Positions 22,149-36,937 of a stretch of DNA of 64,000 nucleotides are shown one piece after another. Under the pieces are notes generated by a model. That model worked only from the letters and a program-made list of their open reading frames with translations, did not search any database and was not told the DNA's origin. The DNA comes from Platynereis dumerilii (lineage: Eukaryota; Annelida; Polychaeta; Phyllodocida; Nereididae). A program made the translations under genes and the position numbers. How positions within the stretch are numbered: the first letter of the stretch is position 1; every line of letters begins with the position of its first letter. The stretch lies in the NCBI GenBank assembly GCA_026936325.1, contig JAPTHN010000002.1, positions 8,494,408 to 8,558,407 of the forward strand. The letters are read 5' to 3'.

Positions 22149-22226
22149 TCACTGGTCCTCCCAGGGGGCGACAACGTTGTGTTTGGGTTCTTCCTCATCC
22201 TCCCAGGGGGCGACCACGTTGTGCTT
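22149..22226 (-). other. Duplicated KHNVVAPWED motif at the RGS C-terminus
   Basis: The last residues contain KHNVVAPWED twice, separated by EEEP and followed by Q-stop. The two copies are also nearly identical in DNA (CCTCCCAGGGGGCGAC repeated near 22155 and 22200). The long vertebrate RGS9 isoform ends in a similar PWE motif. Confidence 0.8.
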
Positions 22227-25200
22227 GGCGTTCGGGACAGCGATGTTCAGGCTGACCGTTGGACCGTCCTGGCTGTTGCTGGGAGACACGTATCCCATCT
22301 TTGGCACATCTAAGTTGCACGGAGACGAATTCTCTGATCGCTGCAAGTTTTCAAGGCGTGCGTTCAAGGTGTGAGCGGAAACTCTGCAAATCAAATAAGA
22401 AGATGGTCAGCATGTTTGAAAACATTCATCTTATAAAACAAGTCAATCAAAAACTAACTTGAATTTTAAAAATCAATATGATCGAAGAAAAAAAACCTGG
22501 TATCCATTACAAGACCCGCATGCCAAACATTTCAGCTGCACACTTATCCCTCTTGCACTATCCCATGATTCAATTACATATGAATGATATATTTATGACT
22601 ATATCAACTTACCCAGAACCAGGCTTGTCATTCGTCTTGACATCCCCAGAGCTGCCAAACGGAGAGCTCCGATTTGATTTTGGGTCAACGAGATCTCGGA
22701 GATTTCCCGTGCTGAAGGAGTGCTGCGACATGGCTTGGCTGATCTTGTTCTCATTGTACATGATTTCTTGTGATTCCGATCCTCGTCGTTTGGATTTTGG
22801 ACTTGGTACCGGACTCTTCTTCTTTCCGCCCACGGTGAAGTTGAAAAACCTGAAGAAAACAATGGGACTCTTGTAGAAATTGTCAAATGAAGTTTTCAAA
22901 ATATCTTCAACAACTAAGTCAGCTTTAATGGTTTTGGTTTCACTAAAAAAAACTGCCTATATTATCAGTCTTGCACATTTTATTCCAGTAACAGTAAAAC
23001 TAATATTTGATGAGATGGAAAGCTGTCTGTGGTAATCTCTTTCACAAACCTGGTCAGTTAATTGTACTTTCTCAAGGATATTTCAGCACAGAAGAAATAC
23101 TCAAACTGTGTAGGAAACAACTCATTTAAAAGGACTTGTCGTGATATAAAGAAGTACTGAATTTGAAACTTACTTTTTCTTGGAACTTGGTTGAACGGCA
23201 TTGGCCAGCAGGTTCTTGTAGACGTCAGAGCGGACAAAGCGGTTGTAGCTGTCCTTCTTCATCAACAAGTAGATATGCTCCTCGGCTTTGTCAAAAGTGA
23301 ACCGCGATGGTTCCTTCATCTGTTTCAAGGTGTGTTCCATGGTTTTGCTGTCAATGTTAATCTCTGATGGGGCTCCAGGTGCCAAAAACTCCCTGCAAAA
23401 CAAAAAGTTAAGAGAACATTTAAAAGATTGTAACGTTGACAAATTAGTAATAGCAAGCTTTGCAACATAAGCTCAATGAAAATCATTTCGCAGAGCAGCT
23501 TAAACTAAAATCATAATATGTCGAGGAAAATCATAACTGATTCTTTGAATGTGGTTTACATCATTTGCTTAATACTTTCCAGGAAAATATTTAATCAAAT
23601 TATTTATTGTCAATTATGCAAATAGTCATCATTAATTCAGAAAATATTCAGAATGAAACTTACTGGAATATTTGGTTGACCTTGTCAGGGACCTGACTCA
23701 AGGGAAGACCTTTCAGCTGCTGGCAATGGAGCCAGAAGTGAAGGTTTTCCGAACTGAACTCTTTTTGCAAGAAAGCTTCGAACTCCTGGAGTCCAGCTGG
23801 GTCGTTCAGTACTTCCTGCATGCTGAATCCCCACCGCTTGACCCTGCGCTCTGTTAACACAGCAGACCTGTAAGCAAATTAAGATCTTATTATTAGATTT
23901 TGATAATTACTTATTTGTGAATTGTTAATTACGAGCTACAATTGGTCATATCTATCACTTCAAACAGCAGACAAACAATCACCATTAGCCCCAATGTTGG
24001 ATTATTTGCTGATGGGTAATTGATCAGTCTTGCAACAGAAATTTTCAGTTAAAGAAAAAATGTGTAAGGTTGATGCTAAATTGATGCCGACCATCTTCGC
24101 CTTGCTCTGAAGTTATGATTCAGAAGAAAGCCAGAGGGATAATCCCATTCCAGTGACTAAGATCAACCGGTGATAAGCTCCTCGAATAATCTAATCAACA
24201 TCAGATAGCATTCTTATGACGCCAGATAATTCCCAAGTGTGAAATTATGTCATCATGAAATAATGGGTTTTCCAGAGTAAAGCGATTTCTGAGAAGAATG
24301 ATAATTAATTATATCATGCGTTGTGGCGGAATACCTAATTAAATTACAAGGTAAGAAATACATTCCGAGCATAACTAATCATGATAAGTACTTAAGTCGT
24401 AACGTATCAGTTTCCATGGAATACAAATATGGTTGCACAACTGCTTTTTGATTTGTTTCATAAAAATGTAAAATATCCTGTATGTTTTCTTTATACCTTC
24501 ATTATCTTTACACCTTCAATAAGACAGTATAAATCACTTCAGGACTCAGGAGGCATAAAAGAACTTACTAAATTGCTTAATAAACAAAATTACAAGTTAT
24601 AACGACCAGATAATAAAAGTTATACTTACAAGGGGGAGTTGTAGCTCCAGTGAGATGTATCATCCGACACCCAGGGGTTTGAGGGCTGAGGGGGGCACAA
24701 GAATGGATCCTGCTCTTGGAATGTTTCATAATGCTGTATCAAGCTGCAAAGAAAAGAAAGAACATTAAAATCATGCTGTAACAGACAACAGATATTTCAT
24801 AATTTGATAAAGGTATTAGACTGAGTCAAAGCAGTTTTCATAATTTGTGACAAATAATTGCTGCCTATTTTCTAAACCCCTGTGATATTATTGAAAAGTT
24901 TGTAACAAACACAATCAACAAGTCTAATGAGATATTTTGTAATGAAAGTAGTTCAACTTTACTGTGATAAACTAGCAGCTTCCTCGTCAAAGAGAGGAAA
25001 TTCCCAAGAAACAGTGTGTTGCAAAGATTTGCAGCATAGCATTGTGGAGTTCATAGCAGAAGATGTGAATTTGAGTGAGACTCAAGAGTAGCTAACTGAC
25101 TGGTGGTGATCCTAAACTGATTGTGCAGCAGAATATTATACACCTAATCAAAGGGAACTGAAACAGTATCCTATGTAAATTTAGAGTACAGTCTGTTGAT

Positions 25201-28200
25201 TACTGAAATGCACCAGGCCCTATTTATGTAATCATGTTGCCCAATTCAGTCAGAAACACTTAGCACCAATTCAACTTTGGCAACAAATTTAGAACAACAC
25301 TTGTGCTGAGCCTAGAACTTGACACCAGACTTGTCAATGTGATCTCATTAAAATTTTAATTAAATGTACGACACATATACCATTAGCAACTGATTCCTAA
25401 ACTCAGGTGAAAATTCATGAAGTTACAATCATCCAACTTTTAAAGCTTTTTTTTTTTTTTAAAGTTGATGCCTAAGATATCAGTGCTCAACAAGTTGAAT
25501 AAAATCAAGTGGGTCAATATGAAAATTAAGAAATATAGTTACCAAACGTTAGCAGGGCTAACACTACTTCTTTTGCCCATGTTAAAGGTATTCCAATGCA
25601 GTACAAATGATACAAAACTTCCTTTGGGTGTGTTATAAACTGATGCTAAGAAAAATTGTGGCTGGTTGCTGAGGACGCTCCTGCCTTATATGGGCAATGA
25701 CGCACTTTTTGGCGCCATCTCTAGGCCAGCAGATCATTACTGAGTCACAACACAGTTGTGAGGCTAAATATAGCTCATCACAAACTTAAAATAGCCCAGA
25801 ACAACTCATTTTAGCAAAGTGATGAAATTTTAACGGGATGGCAGTTGTTGTATACTCAATTGCTAGCCCCAGAAACCATCGATCTTTCCTAACGTGATTA
25901 TTCCCGACCAGTGAGTGGGCATGGTGGGCAATGAAGTGAGCTTAAAGTGCTTTCTCACTTGGGCCGACCCAGCTGAAAGTGCCTAAATTACTAAAAGGAC
26001 AAACTCGATGTTGGGCATAAATAGAAGGCAGGGCAGCAAGAAATAAAACAAAGGACTGAGGGGAGGAAAAGAAGGAAAGAAAGAATTAAAAGAAAGAATC
26101 AATGATAAGCATGTCTGACATTCACGGGGTGAGTTATTGCACTGCGGATAACACCTTGGCCTTCAGCTACTGACGCGTATCACCTTAAGTTATCAAGGTT
26201 AATGACGCAATACTTCGTTAGAAATTGCAAAAATTTAGCCTTATAGCACTCCATGATAAAATGTTGTATATCCCATAACGCCTAGATTATGGCTTATAGC
26301 ATTCAAGATGTCATACTTTGCTGCAGCTGATTTGATTTATTCAAGCCAAAAAGCCCTGATTTAAACGTGACTCCAGTCACTCAACAATAGAAGTAAGTAT
26401 AGACTTATCACATTACGTCACTATTTATAGAAACACGGTTTCTTAAAAAGTTCGTGATAGCATTTTGATTGATGGGCATCAGCTGTAGGGTTATTTTTAA
26501 ACATAGCTACTTAAACTCTTGTAGTAAAACCATTATAGTTTTGGCAGTCATACACTAAGTACAAGATGTATAACTGTTGCAGTTCTCAAGAGACCATGAC
26601 GTCACGTTACTCAATTACGTTGTGTAACGACGTCATGATAGATCTTTGGATGAAGAGATCAAGGCAAAAACAGATCGATACATAGACAACAACAAAACTG
26701 TACTTATATATATATCCTAAGATCTATGCTGCGGGTTGCCCATGGAAGCAGAAAAAGGCTGGTGGTTGCTGGGCAAACGATCATGCTCCAATTGTGATTT
26801 TATGCTTAATTGATTGATTAAATGTGGTGTCGTCCAACTGAGAGAGCTAAATTTAGCCAAACTTACGTTATAAGATGAACAGAAAAGTTTTCTGGTGCTT
26901 CATCGATTAAATACTTCTGCGCACAACTGATTACATTTGTACTCTAAATTTACACAAGTAGTTTATATTTGTCACCATCTATAGATTGAGTTTTATGATG
27001 TTACCAAAGAAAGACAGCTTGCCAAAAGGAAAAAGAAGCTCTAGACTAAGAGACCAGTATATAAAACATGCCAATAAAATCCAGACTTAATCTACAGCAA
27101 CATTAGAATGTCAGGTTGGTGTCCAGTTAAGCAAGACTGGTGGAAAATCGAACACACCTTGACCCACACATACAAGCAAGCCAGTGAGGGGCATAAAGGG
27201 GGGCAATTAAAAGGAACCTCAGGAAAGGGGTAAAAACCCCGCCACTTATCACTTTCAATGGGGGTGTTTTGCCAATGGGAATTGTCCTTATTATACAATC
27301 ATTTGCATTACATTGTATGGGAAGCTTTTTATGCACCTTATCTGAAAGATTCTATAATAAGCAAACTCCCGTGGATACATAATTATAAATAGAACATAGA
27401 AAGTGGCATCTTTGTTGGCTGATATTATGTCATATTGCACAGGTATTGTAATGTAGCTTGGGCATTATCAAAGTTCAAACACACAGGGAATGTTGTAACT
27501 TTCTTTTGGCCATACAATAAGTGCAACTCCCACCATATGCTTATCTTTGGCTTTCACTAAAAACCAGATGTACTTTCCAAAAATGTGTCCCTTTGTGTTT
27601 GAAAGGTATTTTCCATAATACGAAAGTGCCTACTTGAAATTCTCCCTTATAATCAGCTTTCAGTAAATGACAGATTCCATGAAAACACTCAACAATAAAG
27701 TTATCATAAAGCCTTACTTAAAATGGACAACTATTACAAGAAATGTATGTTAAAGTGACAGTATTTATCAATTTCATTCTCATACATAGAGTAGTCTGGC
27801 ATTTTACTTGAAAATTAAATTTACAGTACATAGTTGTCACATTTTAGTTCGGCTTGATTATAAAATGAAACAGTTATTTACCTTTCAGCGGCTTTTGATG
27901 ACTTCATTCTTGGATGGTCCACAAACTTTTGTAAAAAGGCAATCTGAAAAATATAAAATAAATGCTTATAAATAAATGAAAAGCGTACATAAAACCAATT
28001 CCCAAGATAGAATACATAGAGTACCTCTTGAATATCAGTTTGGTATACGAATTAAATTACCTGGATTAGAAGTAGGTCATTATGAATTATGATTAGTTTA
28101 ATATACTAAAAGCCATGTCTAATATAACAACTGTATGAGTCTGTGATATAGATTGTGGATATATGAACAGTTTTTTTCTGCTAACATGCATGTTATAGAT

Positions 28201-31200
28201 AACAACGAGGAAGAAAGATAAAACATGCATGTGATTTCAAGTGCAAAAGAGGTTTCACTCCAAATGTCTATATAATATTCACCTCTTTCTGGTAGCCCTC
28301 CACGTTCTTCTTCTTCCTTTTGGCCATTTGACTGGGTTGGTAGTTCCTCCTAACTCCCTCTTCAAGACATTTGATATGTCCAGGCTAAAAGGAAAGAAAA
28401 TACACATTAAAAATCAAAATTATAATACCAATCTAAGGCAAACTGTCCTCAAAATGAATGTTTAAACCTTACTGTTGACTTTTTACAGAGATTAGACTTC
28501 AGTTTGCAAATTCTAATGTTGATAACTGAAAGGAAACTTGTGTACTGCATAGTCAATACTAATGAATTAATGTATATCATTACTGACTATTATAATGTCT
28601 GCAAGCAGCAGAGACATGACAGTATTTCGTTAATTGCAATTATGCCAGGGGGCGCAACAGCTATTCATTACTGCATTTCTGGTTTCAATTATAAAGGGCA
28701 ATTAAAGACAAAAGAATTTAATGAACAAAAAGAGTAGCACTAAAAAGAGGTAAGCAAACTCACGGGAGGCCTATGGACTCGCCAAAATGCCTTCTCCTGG
28801 CTGTCTAGGACAACTTTGTCAGCTTTCTTCCTCTCCTTGGCTAACCTGCAGGATCAAAGAAAAGAATCATTATTAGAAGTCTTAGAAAAACAAAAGATCA
28901 AACAGCCTAATTACTTCATCTATTGTTAACTATGGATCAAAACGTTTTAACATCAAAGGTACTTCAAAATATATCCCAAAGACCAATCATAAAACATTGT
29001 CTTGGCCAACCTTTTACTTATTATTTAGAATAAATATCATTAATTTTTCTATTGGCCAATCAATTCTGCAGTAATTATAATTCAATTGTGCTTAAATTCT
29101 TTAAGGTTTTGTGATATAATCCCAATATTTGAAATATATCAATAAACTTGTTTAAGCAGACATTTAGTCAGACAAAACACAGACTTCACAGGAACACCAA
29201 TATTTCACATTACAAGACAAAATCTAAAGATGATGAAAAACTACTAAATAAATAGACTACACACATAAGCAACAAGAAATAAATTTGATGAAGCAAGGCT
29301 GAGAATTGTGATAATCATTGATTCATATCAGACATTAATTGCCATATTAATGAATTGAATTTGTTGTGAGGGAGAGTTTTTCCAAAGATTTTACCTCAAA
29401 GACTTTCGGTTGATGGACTTGTGCAAGTTGCTGGATCCCTTGCTGTTCCTGAGGGCCCTGCAGAAATCCATGACTGATTCAGGTCCACTCTCATCAGACG
29501 CCGTCCAGTTGTTGTAGACAATCCTCTTGACGTTGGGTAATTCCAGGTTCCTCACTTCAGAGTCAGAGTGGTCAGAGTTGTCAGGGGAGCTGGGCTCAGA
29601 GTTAGAGGTATCAGAGTCACTTCTAGCTTGGCTGGCAAGCCTGGCTAAAATTCTTGGACTGAATGCTCTTCTCAACTTGTGGAAACTGGAACTCCTTGAT
29701 GATGTTGATGTTGTAGATGATGAAGACTTGGAAGAAGTGGTTGACTCCACCGAGGCCTCCGATGAAGTTGAGATGGAGGAAGCGAAGGATGAGGTTGAGC
29801 TGAGGGATGTCATGGACGAGTGGAAGGAGGGTTCGATGTGGATTCTCTTGACTGCATTCTGCCTGCTCTTGCCTGGGGAGTTGATGGGACGTTTCTTGGA
29901 GGAATTTCTGGACTGCCAGGAAGACATCCTCTGAGGGGGCAGAGGGGGCTTGGTGAATCCCCTGAGGATGTCATCGTTATCCCCTGAAGTGTTGGGACTG
30001 ATGCTTCCATCAGAGTGGTCATTGCTTTCAAATCCTGAGTCAGAGTCTCTGGCAAACACACAAGGACTGCTGCTGTAAGCCTTGACACTGCTCGTCCTTG
30101 ACTTTCGTGACCTTGTGCATGACCTAGAAGGTCGGTTCAAGGTCATGGGCTGACCAGAAGTCAAGGGCTTCTGGAAATGTCCTGTGGAATCCTGAGTGAT
30201 GACAATGTCCTGGTCCAGATGGGCCTTGTGTGTCTTGTGGATTCGCCTAGCAGGAGTGTGTCCAGCGTAAGAAGTGTTGAAGACAGCGTTGGGCATGGTA
30301 AGCTCAATCATCTTGAAGCTGTAGTTGACCAATTCAACTGTATCAGGTATCCTCAATCAAAGTCAATGCATGGTAGGCATGTGATTTCCAATGGTAAATC
30401 AATCCGAGTGCTTCTCTGTATTGGTAAATCCAAAGTCTGTACACACAGAATTGCAAAAAAGTGACTTCCCAAAAATTGTAGCAGTGAAAGTGAGAAGGTG
30501 TTTACAGCAGTGCTTCACAAGCTATACTGTCTCAGTTCACAGTTGGGTGTTATATTGTGTAAGGGGTAACAATGGGCTCACATGCAGCGTTCCTAGTGGC
30601 CAGTACTCTCAGCCAATTGACACTGCATGGTTGATTGCACTTTCACTGGTTGACCATAGGGGAGGTTGGGGAAAGTGGGCCCAAGAAAAACACGGATGGT
30701 ACTCGCTGTTAATAGGGGCCCATTCAGACTAGAATACTACTCTCACTGAAATAATAGAAATGGAAGGTGGGGTCAAGCCAGTGAGTACTTGGTCTATCAA
30801 ATTACTCCCCTGACATATACTTGACACGTTGAGTGACAAGGTGGAATGCTAACATGTCCAAGAAATAAAATAAACAAGAAGAACAATGAACACATGAAAT
30901 GACAAACAAACAAGTACAAAAATCAACATAGACACAAGTAGCAAAAATCACATCATCCTACCTGACTTGTTCCTCAGCTTGCATATATATAAAATCCCAT
31001 TTATCACAGAGCATCTTTTGCAGTTTGGTGAAGGCAGCCTGAAAAAAAGTTTAAAAAAGAACTCATCATGACTTTTTCTGCCAGCTCAGAATAATTTACA
31101 TTCATATTATGTAAATGATCGTTCCTAATGACTACACTTAAACATTATTTTAATAAACTTTCCTTTAAAAAAATGATAACTCAGCATCGATAAGACATAA

Positions 31201-34200
31201 CCACATCACTTAGAAAATCATGAAAATGTAGGCTATATCAATTTACCAAAACTTTAAAATCTGTTACCTGTTCATATTCTTCCAGTGCATGTTTTTGTTT
31301 GTTTCTTAAACTCCTTTTTGCAAGGTAAATAGCTGAAAATAAACAATAGACATTTTGACTATTTCTCATTTCAGATTTTTTTTAAAATCAAGATTATTTT
31401 CATTCCTCTATTATAAATCTTTTTCATAAAACGGGGGGTCCTACTTGAGTTAACTCAAGCGAGACATTAGAATTCACATTAAGTTTCATGAACTGAATTG
31501 AATGGTCTATATAAGAATTTTTTGAGATTTTAATGAAGTTTCATGATCCCCTGTGGCAAAGGTTTTCCATATATAACAGATCTTTAATGACAGTATAGTT
31601 AAGCTGACAATTCGACCTTGATTATATATCCTGTTGGACTTGATTAACTTATAAAGCTGACAGGGCAAAACTGGGGTGACAGACTGTCACAACAAATTAG
31701 AAATATCTATAGTCAGCGAAATGGTGTTTAATTAGGTTTGGCGAGAGCCATTACGTTAGGATATATTTTAATTAGGTTTGGTCAGGATCAGCAGGTGGTT
31801 AATTAACCAGAAATGGTTTTCCAGAAGTCGAGGAGGATTTCTGCGAAATGGTGGGCGGGTCAAGAAGGAGACCAGCATGATTAAGTGAAACTGGATCAGG
31901 GCTAAATCTCAGACATGCTCCATTGTTTCAATAAGTACCCTAATATTTTCACAGTGTCATAATTAAGTCCCCAGACCTCATATAATTACAATATGACACG
32001 TATCATTTGTGTCATAAGCTATAAATATTTATCTTATTTCAAAATTTAAGTATTGTTTCCAGTTCACCTATAAATATGCATGCGTAGTAATAACACCCAC
32101 TGCATTCTTGCCAATTATTCTGTAAATTAAACACGTTTTATAAATATCATCATCAATGTGATGTCATAAGTTCCTTCAAGGAAAAAAATTAAGAGACACA
32201 ACAAGCAATGTTCAATTAAATCTCACAATTTTAATTAGCATTGGATTTTTTCTTATGACCAATCTTATTTCTAGTTTCATCAACAATTTTCCATGGTCAT
32301 TAAAATACTGTTTATAAATAATGGTTTAGCTGGGAATTATGACGCTTCAATAGTGGTACTTTTGAAATACAGGATTGAAAACATTTATTTCAGTAAAATA
32401 TTAACAATCGGGACGATTTACTAATTATCATGACAATTTAGCTTAAGGCATAGGAATCTGTCAGCTCCGAGAATGTCAATAAGTGAAGTAAATATAAAAT
32501 GTACGATTATCAATGACAATGAAGTGTTAAAACCATTAATGGAATAATAAACAACCTCATACAATTTATGGAGGAGCATATCATTTATTTAGTTTAATTT
32601 CTCACGTTTTAAAGTGTCCCTTTCAATTCCCATTAAAATTTGAAATACCATAAAATTAATGAACATCATAAAATTGTGAATTAAGAAGTCTCATGCATAT
32701 ATGCCACAAAGAAAACATCAATTTAACTCCATCAACATTTAGCCAGTCAACAAAGCGAGTTAAATTGATCTATAGAAACTTGGGGAGAGTGAATTGCCAT
32801 GTACAATGAAGAATTAAAGATTTTACATCAAGATTAAAATCTAAACTTTTACTTTCGCAGATTGCAATTGGCTTGTCTACCCCACGTGCGATATAGGCAT
32901 TACGTAATGCAGACAGGGTGATGAGGAGTTGATAGAGAAAGTACATTGATGTGCTGGATTGTGATGATGTAATGAACAATACCACAGCCTGCATAATGGT
33001 ATGCACATTAGGTATGTAAGTTTTGATAAATTGAGACTTTTAAGCAAAGTTAAGTAGCTAAAATCTACTCGATTCGACTCAGTCTATAAAATTATATGCA
33101 AATTTATGCAAAATCGTGATTCTTGCAAGTAGATTCGCCAACACAACCATGAACGAAAAGAATATCAAAGACATTTTGAGATGTTGACTAACAAGGGACT
33201 TTCAGAAGGGAATTTCTTATCTCCGCCATAGCTCTGCTTATCTTTTTTGTCTGATTTCTTATCTACTGAGAAATTTCAAAGCATCACTAAACCAGACATT
33301 CCAATCAAGAAGTAGCAAATTTTCAACTTAGTCACAAGGCAAATTCTTAAAATTAACACAACCACAGCACTTTAGAAGGGAGTGAACTGAATGACTCAAG
33401 AACTGGATCAACGCCTACACCCATCATGCTGTCATTAAATTGTGGCCTAAGAAAATAAACGGATAAACTGACAATTAAAGTTTTGAAGAAAGTTTGATGT
33501 GACAACTTGACAAGCAGTAGGCCTAATCGGCACTGGGCTGGCTTGTTCTTTTTCCAGCTTTTAAATCAACATCACCTTTCTTTATTTCACACTGGTTTAT
33601 CAGTCAGGCCTATACCACACACGTTTAATTTCAAACAAGTATGACGTAACCTCTTTTCTTATTTGTCAAAATCAAAAATGCCCACACAAAACCATTTTAG
33701 GCCTAAGTATAATATGGCAGGCGCCAGACTGAAGATAATAGGCTACATAGCTGAAGGCTTAGGACAGTAGCCCTGGTGACGTAATACTTGTCTGTTTGCT
33801 TAGCCCAAACTTGTCTCAAGATTGCTTGAGCTTATCTTTTGGGTTTAACTTCAGAAAGACCCAGATACCAAAACATATAAGCTATTGCCGAAAGTACATA
33901 GTATGAATGCAACAAAAGACATTCATTCATTCAATAAATCTATCAATAATTCAATCAATCAATCAATCGATACATCTATCTATCTTGGTATTCTTAAACC
34001 ATCTATCTATATATATAGGCCCTATAGGCCTATCTATCTTTTAATCATCCCAGCAAAAGAGACAAGGCTACTCTCAACAACCGGAAGTGCAAGTTGCTAT
34101 GGCAACAGGTAGACAGCTAAGACAAACGACCTTCCGAATCCCCATTCTGGAAAAGGTCATGGCTATTTTGGCTCAATCACTACTCAGTGGCTGTCGCCAG

Positions 34201-34830
34201 TGTCCTGGGCCCCATAACACAACAAGACCTAATCCCAAAGCGAGGCACATGATGTTACATCAGGTCATGATACATTTGCTTCAATAAATAATAGTTGTAA
34301 ATTTTAGATCAATTGCAATATAAAGAGGAACTTTGAAGCAAAAAAGACATGTGTTCATAGAATTCCAGAAGTTTAGTCTCATCATTTGATAGACTCATTG
34401 AAGTGACTTATAGCCATCTATTTTTTTTTTATTATTATTGGCAAGTTATTGTTAATTTAATTGTTTCAAAACAGAAAGCTAAAATACAAATTAGCAAAAA
34501 AAAACAAAAACACACACACAAAACATATGAGCATCGTGTATTAGTTCTCAGAAGAAAATTTGACTGCCACATGATTGCAATCAGTTGTGGTTTAGGTCAC
34601 TGCAATCGAAGAGGAAGATCAAAGCAAACCAAAAAAAGTGACAAATTCAATTGCAATCAACAGGTTGAAAAAGTTTCCTTTGAAGATTTTTTTCTTCCTA
34701 AATTAAAGACATGGCAGACAAAAGGAAAGAACATCAAAGAGACAAAAGAAAACAGGAGATCAAAATAAATGCCGCAATAGCCGGCACCTACAATAAACAG
34801 ATTGCAATTGACAAGGTAGAGGAGTGAACT

Positions 34831-34902
<72 letters not shown>

Positions 34903-36906
34903 CCCCTGTATCTTCCCATCTATCTTTCTATCTTTTTATATATATTTTTACACTTTCTATCTTCCTGACTCGTAGCCTATATATATTTCTATCTATATTT
35001 CTTCTTCCAGTTTTTCGATCTTTCGATCTTTCTATAGTTTCTATCTTAACTTTACCAAATTAAAAACCACAGGGTCAAAAACTCTTCACATTAGCTTTGC
35101 CTTCCAATGGCATGCAGCATTTGCATTAAAGTTAATGTTCAACAGGCAAAATGATACAGAAACTGGCCCAGATGAGAGTCAACATCTGCCGAAGTGCAAG
35201 AAACTCCCAGGCCATAAATAAGCAAGTTTCCATCTGCCTTGGTAGCAGAGCAGTCTTGCTATAAGCCTTCGGGTGTACGGCACATACTCTCTCCTAGAGG
35301 AATATGCCTATATAATATCTATAGCTGTAGGTCATGTGCAAATTGCAACGTGCACTACGAATTGAGTAAGATGCCAAATTGCAGATTGCATGGTGAAGGC
35401 ATAGTATTCGTAGGTAACGTAGGTCTGCAGTGGCATGAAGTACATATAGCCCAAGAATAATACTCGTCTAGTCAACAGACAAACACAAACAGCATTTTTA
35501 TCCCTAAAATATTTCTAAGTGGCATGGTCCTAAAGAGAGAGGCCTCTGCCATTATTTAACCGGCGACGGTCCGGGACAAGACTTGGAAGAATTGCATTAT
35601 ACTACCAGACACAATGAGATTACTGCGAATTAGGTCTGCCAAGTGTTTCTGGTCCTACACAATAGATATATCTATAGACTCAAGTTTATCTATAGCTTAG
35701 TGCACAGCTAACAGGAACTCTTCAAGAAGTTCTATCGGTTGATGCTGATAAGCATTTCCTTCTGGATCTTTGAAATCACACGAAGAACAGTTGCTGTTTC
35801 AACAGTTTATATTTATAAGAGTCCTTGTCTGCTCTGTTAAAGGTAGAGGCTGTGGTTTGGGTTTTGTGTTTTTGCAGTTTTACTAATTGTACTTTCATTT
35901 CCCTGATATGTGGATGTGGTCCCCTACTTTTGACTTACTTATCCCCCTCCCCATCCAGAGCCTCGACATCTGGCTCTCTGTCCAAGGTTTGTAATTTAGT
36001 ATTGACCTAAACCTAGCATCTTCTTGGAAGTGTTCCCCACTTCACAGACATCTCATGGTGAGTGTATACAGATTATACAGTTTTATACACCATTTGCAGT
36101 TCATGAGGATTAAGGAAATAAACTGAAACTTCCAAGTCTTGTCTCAATTCTCTCCTAATCAATGATGTGGCTTGGGAATATACTAGGGTGCCGGAAGGAA
36201 AAGAAGGCGGCAGGGGCGGTCGGTCGAGAAAGGGCTAATCTAATTTGCGCGACAAAATTTTGATGTAGCGCCAATAATAATTTTTAACATACACTTACAG
36301 ATTTTTGCCTAATTCACTGTAAATCAAGGCCTAATAATATTTTTTCTTGATGAAAAGGGCAACCTTGCCCCTCTGGCCCCTCCTGGCCAAGGGCAGGAGG
36401 GGCAATTGCCCCCCCCCCCTGTTCCGACACCCTTAGGAATATATAACCATACAAAACGTACTCATGGACAAATGAATAGGTGTGTATTTAACGACCATAT
36501 ACACTTTGTAGTACCATATTATACACCAGGGGAAGTTAGGCATACAAAAGTTCCAGCAATGGCGTCGTTTAATGCATGAGTAACAACGTTGCTGTGCAGA
36601 CGATAAATGCACCATGAAAACAGCCGCAACAAATGACACGTCCTGGACTGAACTGCACTTTAGAGAGCTCCCTTCTCTAACAATGCCAAATTACTGCCAC
36701 TAAAGTACACCAGGCGTTAAAAGTAATGAATATTTCACTCCCTATAGACAATACAAACAAACTAAGCCAACATATTCTTCTACTGGAGCTGATTATCTCA
36801 GGGCTTCAATAAACAAGAAGTGTGAACAAAATTGGACCTGAAGGGAGACACTAAAGCATACTCTGTGAGCTGAGAACATAATGAGACAGATATATCTATA
36901 GATAAC

Positions 36907-36937
<31 letters not shown>

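Noticed and set aside
29527-29934. 135-codon + strand frame rich in Glu/Leu
   Set aside because: It is the antisense of the Ser-rich RGS exon; the - strand frame is longer and ends at an in-phase donor.
34824-35063. Frame of repeated LSIY residues
   Set aside because: It is a translation of the (CTAT)n microsatellite.
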